Shown here in pieces: positions 1-9,727 of a stretch of DNA of 64,000 bases. This stretch comes from Sporohalobacter salinus (GTDB taxonomy: Bacteria; Bacillota; Halanaerobiia; Halobacteroidales; Acetohalobiaceae). The notes beneath the pieces are model-generated. The model had not been told where the DNA came from and did no database searches. It saw nothing but the letters and a program-made list of their open reading frames with translations. Position numbers and translations under genes: made by a program. How positions within the stretch are numbered: the first letter of the stretch is position 1; every line of letters begins with the position of its first letter. Location of the stretch: NCBI RefSeq assembly GCF_016908635.1, contig NZ_JAFBEG010000005.1, positions 62,001-126,000 on the forward strand, in the 5' to 3' direction.

Positions 1-2486
1 ATCTGCTTAACTTCCTCTACTGCTCCTTCAATTTCAGGAGTAAATAGACCATCCGGTACAGGTTTAATATCTTCGACTAGTTCTACAATCTTTTTTGGAT
101 TTTCAATTACTACTTCTCTAGCTATCTCTGGTTCGAAATAATCAAATTCAGCTAACATTTCCTCTGTAGTTCTATAATAAAGAGGAGCCTGATCTTCAGC
201 ATCATCAAACCCTTGACCTTCCATCAAAATTTCACGATAAATTTTATCTTCTGGATCAAGAAAATGTACATCACAAGTAGCAATTACTGGTTTATTCAAT
301 TTCTCTCCTAATTGATAAATCTGTTGGTTAATCTCCTTTAGTTCTTCTTTTGAATCAACTTGTTCATTCTCTATTAAAAACTGATTATTACCTAATGGTT
401 GAATCTCTAAGTAATCATAGAATTCAGCAATATCTCGAATAGTACTCTCATCCTTACCATTGATAATAGCCTGATAAAGCTGACCTGCCTCACAAGCACT
501 ACCAATAATTAATCCCTCTCGACGTTTTAAAAGATCACTTTTTAAAATTCGCGGCACTCGATGAAAAGTTTCAATATGTGCCTTTGAAACTAACTTATAT
601 AAATTCTTCATCCCCTGCTGATTCTTAACTAAGATAACTGCATGATAAGGTCGAAGACGCTTATAATCTATCTCACTGCTTAATTCATTAACTTCAGTCA
701 GATTATCAACTTCATTTTCTTTTAAAATATCTAATAATTCCAATAAAATTTCTGCTGTTACCTCAGCATCATCAACAGCCCGATGATGATTATCTAAAGA
801 CTTATCAAACTCTTTTGCCAATCTATTTAACTTAAAACTCTTTAAATCTAGCAACGCTCGAGCTAAATTAAGAGTATCCAAGGCAGAATTATCTAAAGCA
901 GACTTCCCTATAGACTGAAGCTTATTATTGATAAAATCACGATCAAAAGATAAATTATGTGCTACTATCGTTGCTTCGCCTACAAAGTCTAAAAATTCAT
1001 CTAATGCTTCTTCTTTTTTTGGTTTTCCAGCTACCATACTATTATCGATCCCTGTTAATTCTACTATCCGTTCCGGGATATCTGTTTCAGGATCAACTAA
1101 TGTTCCAAATCTATCCACTATCTTGCCGCCCTTAACTTTAGCAGCTCCAATTTCTATTATTTCATTATTATGTGGATTAAAGCCAGTTGTCTCTAGATCA
1201 AAAACAACATACTCTGCTTCTGTCAGTTTAACATCAATCCCATTGATCACAATCGGTTCTCCATCATCAATTAAATATGCTTCTAAACCATAAATCAACT
1301 TTAAGTCCAGATCATTTGCAATATTATAAGCTTCAGGAAAAGCCTGAACTACTCCATGATCAGTAATAGCTAAAGCCTGATGACCCCAATCTGCTGCCCG
1401 CTTAATTACATCTTCTAATTTCACTACTGAATCCATTGCACTCATTTGGGTATGGAGATGAAGTTCAACCCTCTTTTCTTCAGCATTATCCTCCTTTATT
1501 TCAGGCTGAAACCGGCTTACATCTCGCGGCATCACTGTTAATTCCTGAGTATATTTATCAATTTGAGCTCTCCCTCTAACTCTAATCCAATCACCTTCTG
1601 AAATATTAGACCCTACTTCACCATTATTATCTTCAAATACTTTAGCTGTAATCGAATCAGTAGTATCAGTAATAGCAAAAATAACTAAATCTCTACCACT
1701 TTTTAATTCTCTAATCTCTAAGCTTATTACCTTCCCCTGTATAGTCACACTACGTTCCTCACTCTGAAGTTCTTCAATCTTCTTAGGATCTGATTTAATC
1801 TTTTTCCCCTTAATAATCCTAGAACTATTATTAGACTTACTCCCCTGGGAAGAACCACTCTGTTTTTCCATTTGAGAATCAACTGAAGCCATTAAATCAT
1901 TAATATATTCTTCATTTTCTTGCTGTTGTTTTTTTGATAAAGCCTCTACTTCTTCACTAAAGTCTCCTAATTCAAAATTAACTGTAATCTCTTTATTTAA
2001 CCTATCAGCTACCAAATCTGAAATTAAGTCATCACACTTTTTAGTCTGCAACTTTTCTATCCCTAATTTATTTTTAACCAGAATTGTTAAGTTCTCTTCA
2101 TTCACTAACTCCCATTTAGCCTCTGATAACCAACCTTTAGTCATAGGAAATTTATCTGCTACTTCAATTATTATTTCAGACCATTCACTCTGTAAACGTT
2201 CTTCTAAAGAAAGATCGGCTCGAAAATAATTAAAATAACAGTCCACTTGTTGAATTAGATCAATCTTAGTTTGTAAAATTTCAGTAATAGCCTCTGTTAA
2301 ACCCTCTTTTTTAAGAAATTTTGCTGCCTGTCCATATATTTCTAATCTCTTAGTTTCAGGTTCCAAAACAATCTTTTTAAATTTAATCTGTGAAGTTAAA
2401 TCAATATCTGATGTAGTAAGTAATTCTGTAATTAATTCTTCTTGAATACTATTTTCCTTAGCAGCTTCAATATAAACTCTTAACAT
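1..2486 (-). CDS. polC: DNA polymerase III alpha subunit, PolC type (N-terminal part; 3' end outside window)
   Basis: Replicative DNA polymerase of low-GC Gram-positives. About 828 codons are visible from ATG at 2486 and the frame is open to the window edge. In order I see the N-terminal domains (about 1-200), an S/K/Q-rich linker, an OB-fold (about 245-320), the start of the PHP domain with HLHT near residue 340, and the DEDD 3'-5' exonuclease inserted in PHP (FDLETTG near 427, then AHNLSFDRDF and HHRAVDDA). The rest of PHP ends near LFTPEIEGA at the edge; the polymerase palm lies outside. Exonuclease inside PHP is diagnostic of PolC rather than DnaE. It is the last gene seen of the rpsB-to-polC cluster, 12 bases after the mgtC-family gene; proS, usual just before polC in Bacillus, is absent here. 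Confidence 0.97.
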   Translation of the reverse strand, partial: MLRVYIEAAKENSIQEELITELLTTSDIDLTSQIKFKKIVLEPETKRLEIYGQAAKFLKKEGLTEAITEILQTKIDLIQQVDCYFNYFRADLSLEERLQSEWSEIIIEVADKFPMTKGWLSEAKWELVNEENLTILVKNKLGIEKLQTKKCDDLISDLVADRLNKEITVNFELGDFSEEVEALSKKQQQENEEYINDLMASVDSQMEKQSGSSQGSKSNNSSRIIKGKKIKSDPKKIEELQSEERSVTIQGKVISLEIRELKSGRDLVIFAITDTTDSITAKVFEDNNGEVGSNISEGDWIRVRGRAQIDKYTQELTVMPRDVSRFQPEIKEDNAEEKRVELHLHTQMSAMDSVVKLEDVIKRAADWGHQALAITDHGVVQAFPEAYNIANDLDLKLIYGLEAYLIDDGEPIVINGIDVKLTEAEYVVFDLETTGFNPHNNEIIEIGAAKVKGGKIVDRFGTLVDPETDIPERIVELTGIDNSMVAGKPKKEEALDEFLDFVGEATIVAHNLSFDRDFINNKLQSIGKSALDNSALDTLNLARALLDLKSFKLNRLAKEFDKSLDNHHRAVDDAEVTAEILLELLDILKENEVDNLTEVNELSSEIDYKRLRPYHAVILVKNQQGMKNLYKLVSKAHIETFHRVPRILKSDLLKRREGLIIGSACEAGQLYQAIINGKDESTIRDIAEFYDYLEIQPLGNNQFLIENEQVDSKEELKEINQQIYQLGEKLNKPVIATCDVHFLDPEDKIYREILMEGQGFDDAEDQAPLYYRTTEEMLAEFDYFEPEIAREVVIENPKKIVELVEDIKPVPDGLFTPEIEGAVEEVKQ

Positions 2487-2498
2487 TAAGACACTCCC

Positions 2499-3179
2499 CT
2501 AGCTTGAGTTATCTTTAAGTTCAACTTGAATTACACCATCAGTTTGAGTTAAATGTGAAATTACTTGACTATACTCAAAATCTGCTGGTAGTCTAACTCG
2601 TAAATTAATATATATATTCGGTTCATTATCAATATGGTCAATACTTACATCAATAATCTGAACATCATAATCTCCTAATGCCGAACCAATCTTTCCAATT
2701 TGACCTGGTTGATCATAAGCCTTAATACGCAAAGCTTCTTCTCCGCCATTCTGAACAATATTCCTTTCAATAATACTTAAAATAGTCAGCGTTATAATGA
2801 TTAAGACAGTAGCACTAATCGAACTAAAATAAAATCCAGCTCCAACCGCTAAACCAACTCCAGCAACAGCCCACAATCCAGCTGCTGTTGTTAATCCTTT
2901 GACAGAAAACCCTTCTCTAATAATAGTTCCAGCCCCTAAAAAACCGATCCCGCTAACTACCTGAGCTGCAATCCGCCCTGGATCATTAGTACGTGAAGCC
3001 TGAAAAAGCGTATAAAATTTAATTGATACAATCATTATTAATGCAGAACCTAAACAAACTAAAACATTAGTCCGAAAACCTGCCGGACGAGAATGACTTT
3101 CTCTCTCCCAACCTACTAATCCTCCTAATAATATCGCCAATATTAATCTTGATAAGATTTCAACCTGGTCTAGAATCAA
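2499..3179 (-). CDS. MgtC/SapB family membrane protein
   Basis: Small integral membrane protein of the MgtC/SapB family, linked in other bacteria to growth at low Mg2+ and to membrane energetics; the substrate is not established. The N-terminal 140 residues form about four or five hydrophobic helices with the family's GWERESHSRPAGFRTN signature, followed by a soluble ACT-like C-terminal domain of about 75 residues. A GTG at 3185 abuts the GGGAG Shine-Dalgarno, so the TTG at 3179 (five bases after GGGAG) is the better start. It sits between a glycosyltransferase and polC, where Bacillus has proS. Function here is unknown. Confidence 0.88.
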   Translation of the reverse strand: MILDQVEILSRLILAILLGGLVGWERESHSRPAGFRTNVLVCLGSALIMIVSIKFYTLFQASRTNDPGRIAAQVVSGIGFLGAGTIIREGFSVKGLTTAAGLWAVAGVGLAVGAGFYFSSISATVLIIITLTILSIIERNIVQNGGEEALRIKAYDQPGQIGKIGSALGDYDVQIIDVSIDHIDNEPNIYINLRVRLPADFEYSQVISHLTQTDGVIQVELKDNSS

Positions 3180-3199
3180 AATCACTCCCTAAAATTAAA

Positions 3200-3228
3200 T
3201 GTTGTTACTTAACTTATAAGCAACAACA
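3200..3228 (-). terminator. Probable intrinsic terminator after the GT2 gene
   Basis: A 7-bp inverted repeat (3200-3206 with 3222-3228, TGTTGTT/AACAACA) with extra inner pairing is followed on the minus strand by ATTTAATTTT. It separates the glycosyltransferase from the mgtC-family gene. The T tract is interrupted, so leaky termination is likely. Confidence 0.45.
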
Positions 3229-3248
3229 CTACTTAATCAATTTAATTA

Positions 3249-3878
3249 TTAACTCCATTGAATTCCTTTAATCATTTCCCAATACATCCTAAAACGTGCT
3301 ATAATTCCTTGCCATAATCCTAGTTTTTCTTCTTTCATCACATGGGTTAAGCCATTTAATATAACCCTTTTAATTTTAATTCCAGATTCTTTAGCATGTC
3401 TAGTTAAAGCAACCTCTACTCCAAATCTAGTTAAATCTAAATTAGATATCTCTTGTAATATCTCTCGTCTAACACCTCGCTGCCCTGACAAAAAGGGAGC
3501 AATCTTTTGAGCTAAATCAGTAGTAAATCTCCCCTTACCAAAGAGTCCAACAGTCATCTTAAAATTATTATTAATAAGTGGATTTAATAATCTATCTATA
3601 TGTTCTGAATTCAAACCAATCAAGTCAGCATCTAAAAATAGAATAATCTCCGCTTCAGTTTCTTCTACTCCTAACTGCATCGCTCCACCCTTACCAATAT
3701 TCTCATTTAATTCTACAACTTTCGCACCACATTCATCAGCAATCAAAGCTGTATTATCAATCGAACCATCACTCACTACAATTGTCTCTGTAATTAAATC
3801 ATGCTGAATAGTTATATTAACTACTTCTGCAATCCTTTCTTCTTCATTATAGGCTGGAATTACTGCAGCTATCTTCAT
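3249..3878 (-). CDS. Glycosyltransferase family 2
   Basis: GT-A fold glycosyltransferase of about 209 residues. Visible: the nucleotide-binding start AVIPAYNEEERI, VVSDGSIDNT, NIGKGGAMQLG and the metal-binding FLDADL (DxD-like). This pattern is typical of enzymes that move a sugar from a nucleotide donor to polyprenyl phosphate or another small acceptor; the acceptor cannot be read from sequence. No membrane helix is obvious. The start at 3878 is chosen because GGGAGG lies just upstream; an ATG-less extension to 3920 is open but has no ribosome site. Its place after the isoprenoid genes makes a polyprenyl-phosphate acceptor plausible but unproven. Confidence 0.85.
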   Translation of the reverse strand: MKIAAVIPAYNEEERIAEVVNITIQHDLITETIVVSDGSIDNTALIADECGAKVVELNENIGKGGAMQLGVEETEAEIILFLDADLIGLNSEHIDRLLNPLINNNFKMTVGLFGKGRFTTDLAQKIAPFLSGQRGVRREILQEISNLDLTRFGVEVALTRHAKESGIKIKRVILNGLTHVMKEEKLGLWQGIIARFRMYWEMIKGIQWS

Positions 3879-3926
3879 TAATTTCCCTCCCAAATTCCAG
3901 CAATTCGTGTAAGCTAACAAAGAAAC

Positions 3927-4979
3927 CTATTTCATCTTATCTATCTCTTGCAATAAAGTAGTTATCAATTTATCTCCTGGTACTTTTCTTATTACTTTTC
4001 CTTCTTTAAATAATAAACCTACATCTTTACCTCCAGCAATTCCGATATCTGCTTCTCTAGCTTCTCCAGGACCATTAACTACACAACCCATAATAGCTAC
4101 CTTTAAATTGATATCTAAGTTCTGTATCTTCCTCTCTACTTCATTAGCTACCTCTATTAAATTGATCTCACATCTACCACAAGTAGGACAAGAAATAATT
4201 TCTGGACCCTTCTGTCGTAAATTAAGTGCTTTCAAAATTTCATATCCTACTTTAACCTCTTGAACTGGATCTCCTGTCAATGAAACTCTAATTGTATCCC
4301 CTAATCCCTTATTTAAGATAATCCCTAAGCCTACAGCAGATTTAATCGTTCCTGACCATTCAGTTCCTGCTTCAGTAATTCCTAAGTGAAGAGGATAATT
4401 GACTTTCTCAGCTATCAATTCATAGGCTCTTTTGGTCATATCTACATTGGAAGCTTTAAGTGAAATAATAATATCGCTAAAACCATACTTCTCTAATAAT
4501 CTAACATTCTTTAAAGCACTTTCAACCATTGCTTCTGGAGTCGGAGACCCATACTTCGTTAATAGTTCTTCTTCTAGAGATCCAGCATTAACTCCTACTC
4601 TAATTGGAACTTCTTTTTCTTTAGCAGCTAAAGCTACCTTCTTAACCTTTTCTTCATTCCCAATATTACCTGGATTAATCCGCAGTCCATCAACTCCTAA
4701 TTCCAAAACACGCAAAGCTAACCGATAATCAAAATGAATATCAGCAATTAATGGATTATTCATAGCAGATTTAATTTCAGCTACTTTTTCAGCAGCTTCC
4801 TGGTCAGGAATCGCCACTCTAATCAACTCACAACCAACTTCCTCTAACTTTTTAATTTGCTCTACTGTAGCCTCTACATCTCTAGTATCAGTATTAGTCA
4901 TTGATTGAACAGAAATAGGTGCATCCCCACCAATTTTAATATTTCCTATTTCTACTTGTCTAGTCTCTTCTCTTGGCAT
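3927..4979 (-). CDS. ispG: 4-hydroxy-3-methylbut-2-enyl-diphosphate synthase
   Basis: Penultimate enzyme of the MEP isoprenoid pathway; reduces MEcPP to HMBPP using a [4Fe-4S] cluster. The TIM-barrel N-terminus starts TRQVEIGNIKIGGDAPISVQ. The cluster ligands are visible in CPTCGRCE and MGCVVNGPGEA, and a Glu lies in the usual C-terminal domain. About 350 residues, the short bacterial form. The upstream GTG at 4988 overlaps the Shine-Dalgarno, so ATG at 4979, eight bases after AGGTG, is preferred. It overlaps the 3' end of the HD gene by 20 bases, implying translational coupling. dxr of the same pathway is three genes upstream in the same run. Confidence 0.96.
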   Translation of the reverse strand: MPREETRQVEIGNIKIGGDAPISVQSMTNTDTRDVEATVEQIKKLEEVGCELIRVAIPDQEAAEKVAEIKSAMNNPLIADIHFDYRLALRVLELGVDGLRINPGNIGNEEKVKKVALAAKEKEVPIRVGVNAGSLEEELLTKYGSPTPEAMVESALKNVRLLEKYGFSDIIISLKASNVDMTKRAYELIAEKVNYPLHLGITEAGTEWSGTIKSAVGLGIILNKGLGDTIRVSLTGDPVQEVKVGYEILKALNLRQKGPEIISCPTCGRCEINLIEVANEVERKIQNLDINLKVAIMGCVVNGPGEAREADIGIAGGKDVGLLFKEGKVIRKVPGDKLITTLLQEIDKMK

Positions 4980-5544
4980 CCACTTCACCTACTTTGCCAT
5001 TACAATTCTTACATTGCCTATTACAGCTTTCTAAACTCTGCTGAACTAACATATCAAGACGACGTACCCGTTCTAAAGCTTCAGCAAAATCTATCTCTAA
5101 ATTATGACGTTCTTTATCCTTTAGATCATCCAAATCATCAGCATCAAAGACTAACTGCTGTAAAGAAGTTAATTCAACCCCCTCACTGATAGGACTTGAA
5201 TCACTATGAAAGAGAATAGCTAACGCAATAGTTCTGGCTTTACTTAAATCCTCTCCCTTAAAAATTAATAATTCATGAGCTCTTTCTGCTCCCTTAATAG
5301 TATGAATATCATAATAATTATAAGATTCGTAATCCCATTCTCCTTGATTCTCCCAATTAGTATGTCCTATATCATGTAGCAATCCAGCTTTAGTAGCTAT
5401 ATCTGGACACAACTGCCGTTCACTTGCCAATTCAAAAGCATTCTCTGCTGTTATCACAGCATGGCGTAATCCCCCTTGGGGCAGATGCTTTTTTGCTACA
5501 CTATCAGTAATTAATGTCTCTAATGTAACATGTTCTGTTAACAT
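4960..5544 (-). CDS. HD-domain phosphohydrolase-like protein with Cys-rich tail
   Basis: A 194-residue single HD domain protein. The metal-binding pattern is visible as RHAVITAENA (His), GLLHDIGH (HD pair) and a later FDADDLDDL (Asp), so an active metal-dependent phosphohydrolase is plausible; the substrate is unknown. The last 30 residues add CNRQCKNC, a possible metal or redox site not usual in HD proteins. ATG at 5544 follows AGAGGTG. It lies between rseP and ispG, where Bacillus has no gene. It is not a full RelA/SpoT or HD-GYP protein. Confidence 0.8.
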   Translation of the reverse strand: MLTEHVTLETLITDSVAKKHLPQGGLRHAVITAENAFELASERQLCPDIATKAGLLHDIGHTNWENQGEWDYESYNYYDIHTIKGAERAHELLIFKGEDLSKARTIALAILFHSDSSPISEGVELTSLQQLVFDADDLDDLKDKERHNLEIDFAEALERVRRLDMLVQQSLESCNRQCKNCNGKVGEVDAKRRD

Positions 5545-5566
5545 TCAAACACCTCTTTATAAATAT

Positions 5567-6640
5567 TTAGAAGATATCAACTATATCTTTATAGACAATA
5601 ACTGCCATTAAAATTAATAATAATACTAGGCCTATAAAGTGAACGAACCCTTCTTTTTCTGGATCAATAGCTTTCCCTCTAATAACTTCAATTCCTAAAA
5701 AGGCTAATCTACCTCCATCTAAAGCTGGAAAAGGAAGCAAATTTAAAATTCCTAAATTAACACTCAAAATCGCCATCAAATTTAATACTTTTAGAATACT
5801 AACCTGAGCAGCATCTCCTACTAACTGGGCTATCTTCACTGGTCCAGCTACCTCAGATGCCATCTGACCAGTAATCATTCTCCAAATTCCACTAATAATT
5901 CCAATGGTTACTGCTAATGTCTGCTGAACTCCTAATTTAATCGATTTAAAAATACCAGCTTTTTCTCGAATCAATTGAGGCATAATTCCAATTAAACCTA
6001 CATCTCTTTCAGAATTTAATTCAGGAACTACTTTAAAAGATTTAAGCTCACCATTTCTTTTAACTGTAACTATAATCTCTTCATTTGGATTCTTATTAAT
6101 TAAAGCTGCCAACTCTTCCCAATTATTTACCTGTTTATTATTTACAGCAACAATCCTATCTTGTACTTGAAGACCAGCTTCTTTAGCAGGTTTATCCGGT
6201 AAAACAGTCCCAATTACTGTAGAAGATGAACCTGAAACTGGTACCCCAAAAACAGAAAAAATCAAACTAAAAAGCACTACTGCTAATAAAAAATTCATTA
6301 ATGGACCTGTAAAAATAACCGCTATTCGTTTGAAAACAGATTTTTGAAAAAGACATCTTTCATTCTGATAAGCCTGACGGTACCGCTGTATATCCTCAAT
6401 TTCATCTTCATTTTCATCAACAGGAAATTCCCCCATCATCTTACAATAACCACCTAAAGGGAATAAACGTATCGAATAAAGAGTCTCCCCTTTCTGTTTT
6501 CCAATTAATTTAGGTCCCATCCCAACAGCAAATTCTTCTACTAATACTCCCGTCTTCTTAGCAACAATAAAATGACCAAATTCATGAACAAAAATTAAAA
6601 AACTAATCACAACTACAAAAGATATTATTGTAGTTAACAA
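5567..6640 (-). CDS. rseP: Site-2 intramembrane zinc metalloprotease
   Basis: RseP/RasP-type site-2 protease that cuts transmembrane segments of anti-sigma factors and remnant signal peptides. HEFGH (zinc site) lies in the first membrane helix near residue 19. A PDZ domain covers roughly 125-210. The second catalytic motif is NLLPFPALDGG near residue 300, with a final helix at the C-terminus. 357 residues, normal length. The start is TTG at 6640, downstream of AAGGAGG, and overlaps the dxr stop by seven bases. It keeps the conserved cdsA-dxr-rseP order of Firmicutes. Confidence 0.95.
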   Translation of the reverse strand: MLTTIISFVVVISFLIFVHEFGHFIVAKKTGVLVEEFAVGMGPKLIGKQKGETLYSIRLFPLGGYCKMMGEFPVDENEDEIEDIQRYRQAYQNERCLFQKSVFKRIAVIFTGPLMNFLLAVVLFSLIFSVFGVPVSGSSSTVIGTVLPDKPAKEAGLQVQDRIVAVNNKQVNNWEELAALINKNPNEEIIVTVKRNGELKSFKVVPELNSERDVGLIGIMPQLIREKAGIFKSIKLGVQQTLAVTIGIISGIWRMITGQMASEVAGPVKIAQLVGDAAQVSILKVLNLMAILSVNLGILNLLPFPALDGGRLAFLGIEVIRGKAIDPEKEGFVHFIGLVLLLILMAVIVYKDIVDIF

Positions 6641-7791
6641 CAGGATTCAACCTCCTTTTCACCTTGGGTTCTAGCCCAACAATCGGCATCTAATATTTCT
6701 GTCAAATCAGGGTTTTTAATTACTTGATGTTGATCCATTACCCTTTTAATTACAGTTGGAATTTCAATGAATTTCAATTCTCCAGCCAAAAATCTTGTTA
6801 CAGCCAATTCATTAGCCGCATTTAAAACTGCAGGCATAGTACCTCCAATTTTCCCCGCTTGATAAGCATAAGTCAGGCAAGAAAATAATTCCTTATCAGG
6901 CTCTTCAAAATCAAGCCTTCCTAATTCAGCCAAATCTAATCTTTCAAGATTGTTTTCTTTTCGCTGAGGATAAGTTAATACATATTGAATCGGCACCTTC
7001 ATATCAGGCAACCCCATCTCTGCTATCATAGAAGCATCCTTAAATTGAACTAAAGAATGAATAATACTTTGAGGATGAACAACAACATCAATATCACTAA
7101 ACTCAATATCAAATAGCCATCGGGCTTCAATTACTTCTAAGCCTTTATTCATTAAAGTAGCCGAATCAATGGTAATCTTACCACCCATATCCCAATTAGG
7201 ATGATCTAAAGCTTCTTCAACAGTTACACCAGCCAATTCTTGTCTAGTACTACCTCTAAATGGTCCTCCAGAAGCAGTAAGTATTATTTTTTCAATATTT
7301 TTTCTATCTTCACCGCCTAATGATTGAAAAATAGCATTATGTTCACTATCTATTGGTAGAATTTGAACTCCATTCTGTCTCGCTTTATCCATTACTAATT
7401 TTCCACCGATCACTAATGTTTCTTTATTAGCTAATCCAATATCTTTTCCTGCTTCTATAGCCTTTAAAGTAGGCACTAAACCTACTGCTCCTACTACTGA
7501 GTTAATTACTAAATCCACTTTATTAATAGTTGCTACTCTAATCAACCCTTCTCTACCAATCAATACTTTAGTTGGCAAATCTGACAACTTATATTTTAAC
7601 TCATTAGCAGCTTCTTCATTCATTACAACAACAAACTCAGGCTTAAATTCCCGCGCCTGGGCGGCTAGACATTCTACATTGTTGTTAGCAGTTAAAGCTA
7701 CAATATCATACTCAAGTTCTAATTCTTTTATTACTTCTAAAGTTTGTGTTCCAATCGAACCTGTAGAACCTAAAATTGTAACTGCTTTCAT
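6634..7791 (-). CDS. dxr: 1-deoxy-D-xylulose 5-phosphate reductoisomerase
   Basis: First committed enzyme of the MEP pathway; converts DXP to MEP with NADPH and a divalent metal. The NADPH site ILGSTGSIGTQTLEVI is at the N-terminus, ANKETLVIGG follows near 125, and the metal and substrate loops IDSEHNAIFQ and LTASGGPFR near 150-190. About 385 residues, typical. ATG at 7791 follows GGAGG, so the longer frame to 7818 is not used. Substrate feeds ispG and UppS in the same cluster. Confidence 0.97.
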   Translation of the reverse strand: MKAVTILGSTGSIGTQTLEVIKELELEYDIVALTANNNVECLAAQAREFKPEFVVVMNEEAANELKYKLSDLPTKVLIGREGLIRVATINKVDLVINSVVGAVGLVPTLKAIEAGKDIGLANKETLVIGGKLVMDKARQNGVQILPIDSEHNAIFQSLGGEDRKNIEKIILTASGGPFRGSTRQELAGVTVEEALDHPNWDMGGKITIDSATLMNKGLEVIEARWLFDIEFSDIDVVVHPQSIIHSLVQFKDASMIAEMGLPDMKVPIQYVLTYPQRKENNLERLDLAELGRLDFEEPDKELFSCLTYAYQAGKIGGTMPAVLNAANELAVTRFLAGELKFIEIPTVIKRVMDQHQVIKNPDLTEILDADCWARTQGEKEVESCC

Positions 7792-7810
7792 AAAAAATTC
7801 CTCCAATTGA

Positions 7811-8869
7811 TTATTCAATTAAAATCGAAACAAATCCAGCTCGAATTACTGCTCGTAAAAAAATTAAAATTGCCGGTCCAATAAAGAAACCACCAATTCC
7901 CAACATCTGAACTCCAAGATACATAGAAACCAAAGTAGCTAAAGGATGTATTCCTATATTTTCACCAATTACTTTTGCCTCGGCTAATTGCCTAATTATA
8001 GCTACTATACCTAAAATAACTAACAATGAAATTCCTAAACTAATCTCCCCAATAACTATAGAATAAACTACCCAGGGCACTATAACTAAACTAGGACCAA
8101 TTACTGGAATCAAATCTAATATCCCTGTTAACAAACCTAAACTAATAGCATAATCGCTACCTAAAAATAATAATCCCGTAATAAAAAGAACAGTAGTAAT
8201 AGAAATCAATATTAATTCCGCCCTTAGAAAGCCAATGGCAGCATCCATAATTTCTGTTTCTAATTTACTAATCTTTTTATGCCAGCTTTTAGGAAACACA
8301 CCTAAAATAGTTTGATTAATTAATTCTTTATCCCGACTAATAAAGAAAGTGGATATTAAACTAACTAACAAAATTGTAATGAACTTGGGCAATCCTTTCA
8401 ATAAGTTTAGAAAAGTAGTAATTCCTCTCTGTAACATAGCTCTTAATTGCTGGTATAAGTTTTCCAAATTTTGAGTAATAACTTCTTTTACTGTTTTTGG
8501 CAGCTCCAATTCTAATAGTAATCTACTCAAATTTTGATTCTGTTTTACTACCCATTGAGCTCTATCGCCAAGAGTTTTAAATTCAGGTATATTATTAGCT
8601 AATTTAGTCAATTCAACAAATAATCTAGAAAAAAAGATAGTAATAATTAATATAATAATAATTAATATAATTCCTAAGCAGAAAGTAACTGCTAACCCTC
8701 TACCTAAACCTAATTTAACTTGTAACAATTCAATAATAGGTTCAATTAATGAAGCAATTAAAAATGCAATAATAAAAGGCAGGAAATAAATTAAACAATA
8801 CTTAAAAAAGATAAGACTTAATAGAGCTATACCTAAAGTCCCTAGAGCCACTTTATAAATAGGTTTCAT
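7811..8869 (-). CDS. AI-2E/PerM family membrane protein
   Basis: A 352-residue polytopic protein of the PF01594 type, with about seven or eight helices and a cytoplasmic loop after the third (about 65-150) rich in charged residues. Members are called AI-2 exporters, sodium/proton antiporters or permeases; the substrate is not predictable from sequence. Conserved C-terminal GSDYAISLGLLTGILDLIP and EAKVIGENIGIHPL stretches are present. ATG at 8869 follows TAGGAGTG. It sits between cdsA and dxr, a place seen in several clostridia. Confidence 0.87.
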   Translation of the reverse strand: MKPIYKVALGTLGIALLSLIFFKYCLIYFLPFIIAFLIASLIEPIIELLQVKLGLGRGLAVTFCLGIILIIIILIITIFFSRLFVELTKLANNIPEFKTLGDRAQWVVKQNQNLSRLLLELELPKTVKEVITQNLENLYQQLRAMLQRGITTFLNLLKGLPKFITILLVSLISTFFISRDKELINQTILGVFPKSWHKKISKLETEIMDAAIGFLRAELILISITTVLFITGLLFLGSDYAISLGLLTGILDLIPVIGPSLVIVPWVVYSIVIGEISLGISLLVILGIVAIIRQLAEAKVIGENIGIHPLATLVSMYLGVQMLGIGGFFIGPAILIFLRAVIRAGFVSILIE

Positions 8870-8890
8870 TGGGCTTCACTCCTAAAATTC

Positions 8891-9721
8891 TTAGCTAAAG
8901 AATTGAAAATAATAATATGTTATAGGTAAAACAAATAATAAACTATCAAATCTATCTAAAACTCCGCCATGTCCAGGAATTAAATCACCAGAATCCTTTA
9001 TTTGAGCATCCCGTTTGAAAGCTGATTCTACTAAATCACCTAATTGAGAAGCAATTCCCAACAAAGCTCCTAAAATAATTCTATCTTTTAAATCTAAAAA
9101 GTCAAGCGGAAGCCATAATCCCACTAATGAAACTAAAAGGATACTACCTCCTAAACCTCCTAATGCACCTTCAATTGTCTTTTTAGGACTTATGTTAGGA
9201 GCTAATTTATGCCGCCCAAAATTAAGTCCAGTAAAATAAGCCAAAGTATCAGTTATCCAAGTAACCAAAATTGGTAGCCAAATTAACTTCTTACCTATAT
9301 TTACTCCTGCAAAATTGAAATTATAAATTAAAATTAAATATAAAAATAGACCACCAACATATATAATTCCCAATAAAGTAACTGCAGTATCCAAAATCGA
9401 AGAAGATTTCTTAAAATCTCCTTTAATTAAATTACTCAATAATAATATATATAAGATAGCGATTATCCCTAAATATAAATTAAACTCAACAATTATCCCT
9501 TTAAGAGATAAATATACCATCAACAATAAAAACATTCCACTAAATATTCCTAAAACTTTATTGGGGGTAATTCCTTTAGCAGCGACTAATTCATAAAATT
9601 CATTTAATCCTAATGCTGTTAACAATAAGACAGCTGTTAAAAATAACCACCCGCCTACATTTAAAATAAAATATAATAATAAAATTCCAATTATGGCACT
9701 ACCAACTCTTTTATTTAGCAA
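8891..9721 (-). CDS. cdsA: Phosphatidate cytidylyltransferase
   Basis: Makes CDP-diacylglycerol from phosphatidic acid and CTP, the branch point of phospholipid synthesis. 276 residues with about seven membrane helices and the C-terminal family signature in pieces: KKTIEGALGG, SQLGDLVESAFKRD and KDSGDLIPGHGGVLDRFDS. The start is TTG at 9721, seven bases after AGGTG. It lies seven bases downstream of uppS, the usual pairing. Confidence 0.96.
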   Translation of the reverse strand: MLNKRVGSAIIGILLLYFILNVGGWLFLTAVLLLTALGLNEFYELVAAKGITPNKVLGIFSGMFLLLMVYLSLKGIIVEFNLYLGIIAILYILLLSNLIKGDFKKSSSILDTAVTLLGIIYVGGLFLYLILIYNFNFAGVNIGKKLIWLPILVTWITDTLAYFTGLNFGRHKLAPNISPKKTIEGALGGLGGSILLVSLVGLWLPLDFLDLKDRIILGALLGIASQLGDLVESAFKRDAQIKDSGDLIPGHGGVLDRFDSLLFVLPITYYYFQFFS

Positions 9722-9727
9722 TCTACA

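Noticed and set aside
928-1293. Plus-strand open frame of 121 codons
   Set aside because: Antisense to the PolC exonuclease domain; composition is that of a reverse-complement shadow and there is no ribosome site.
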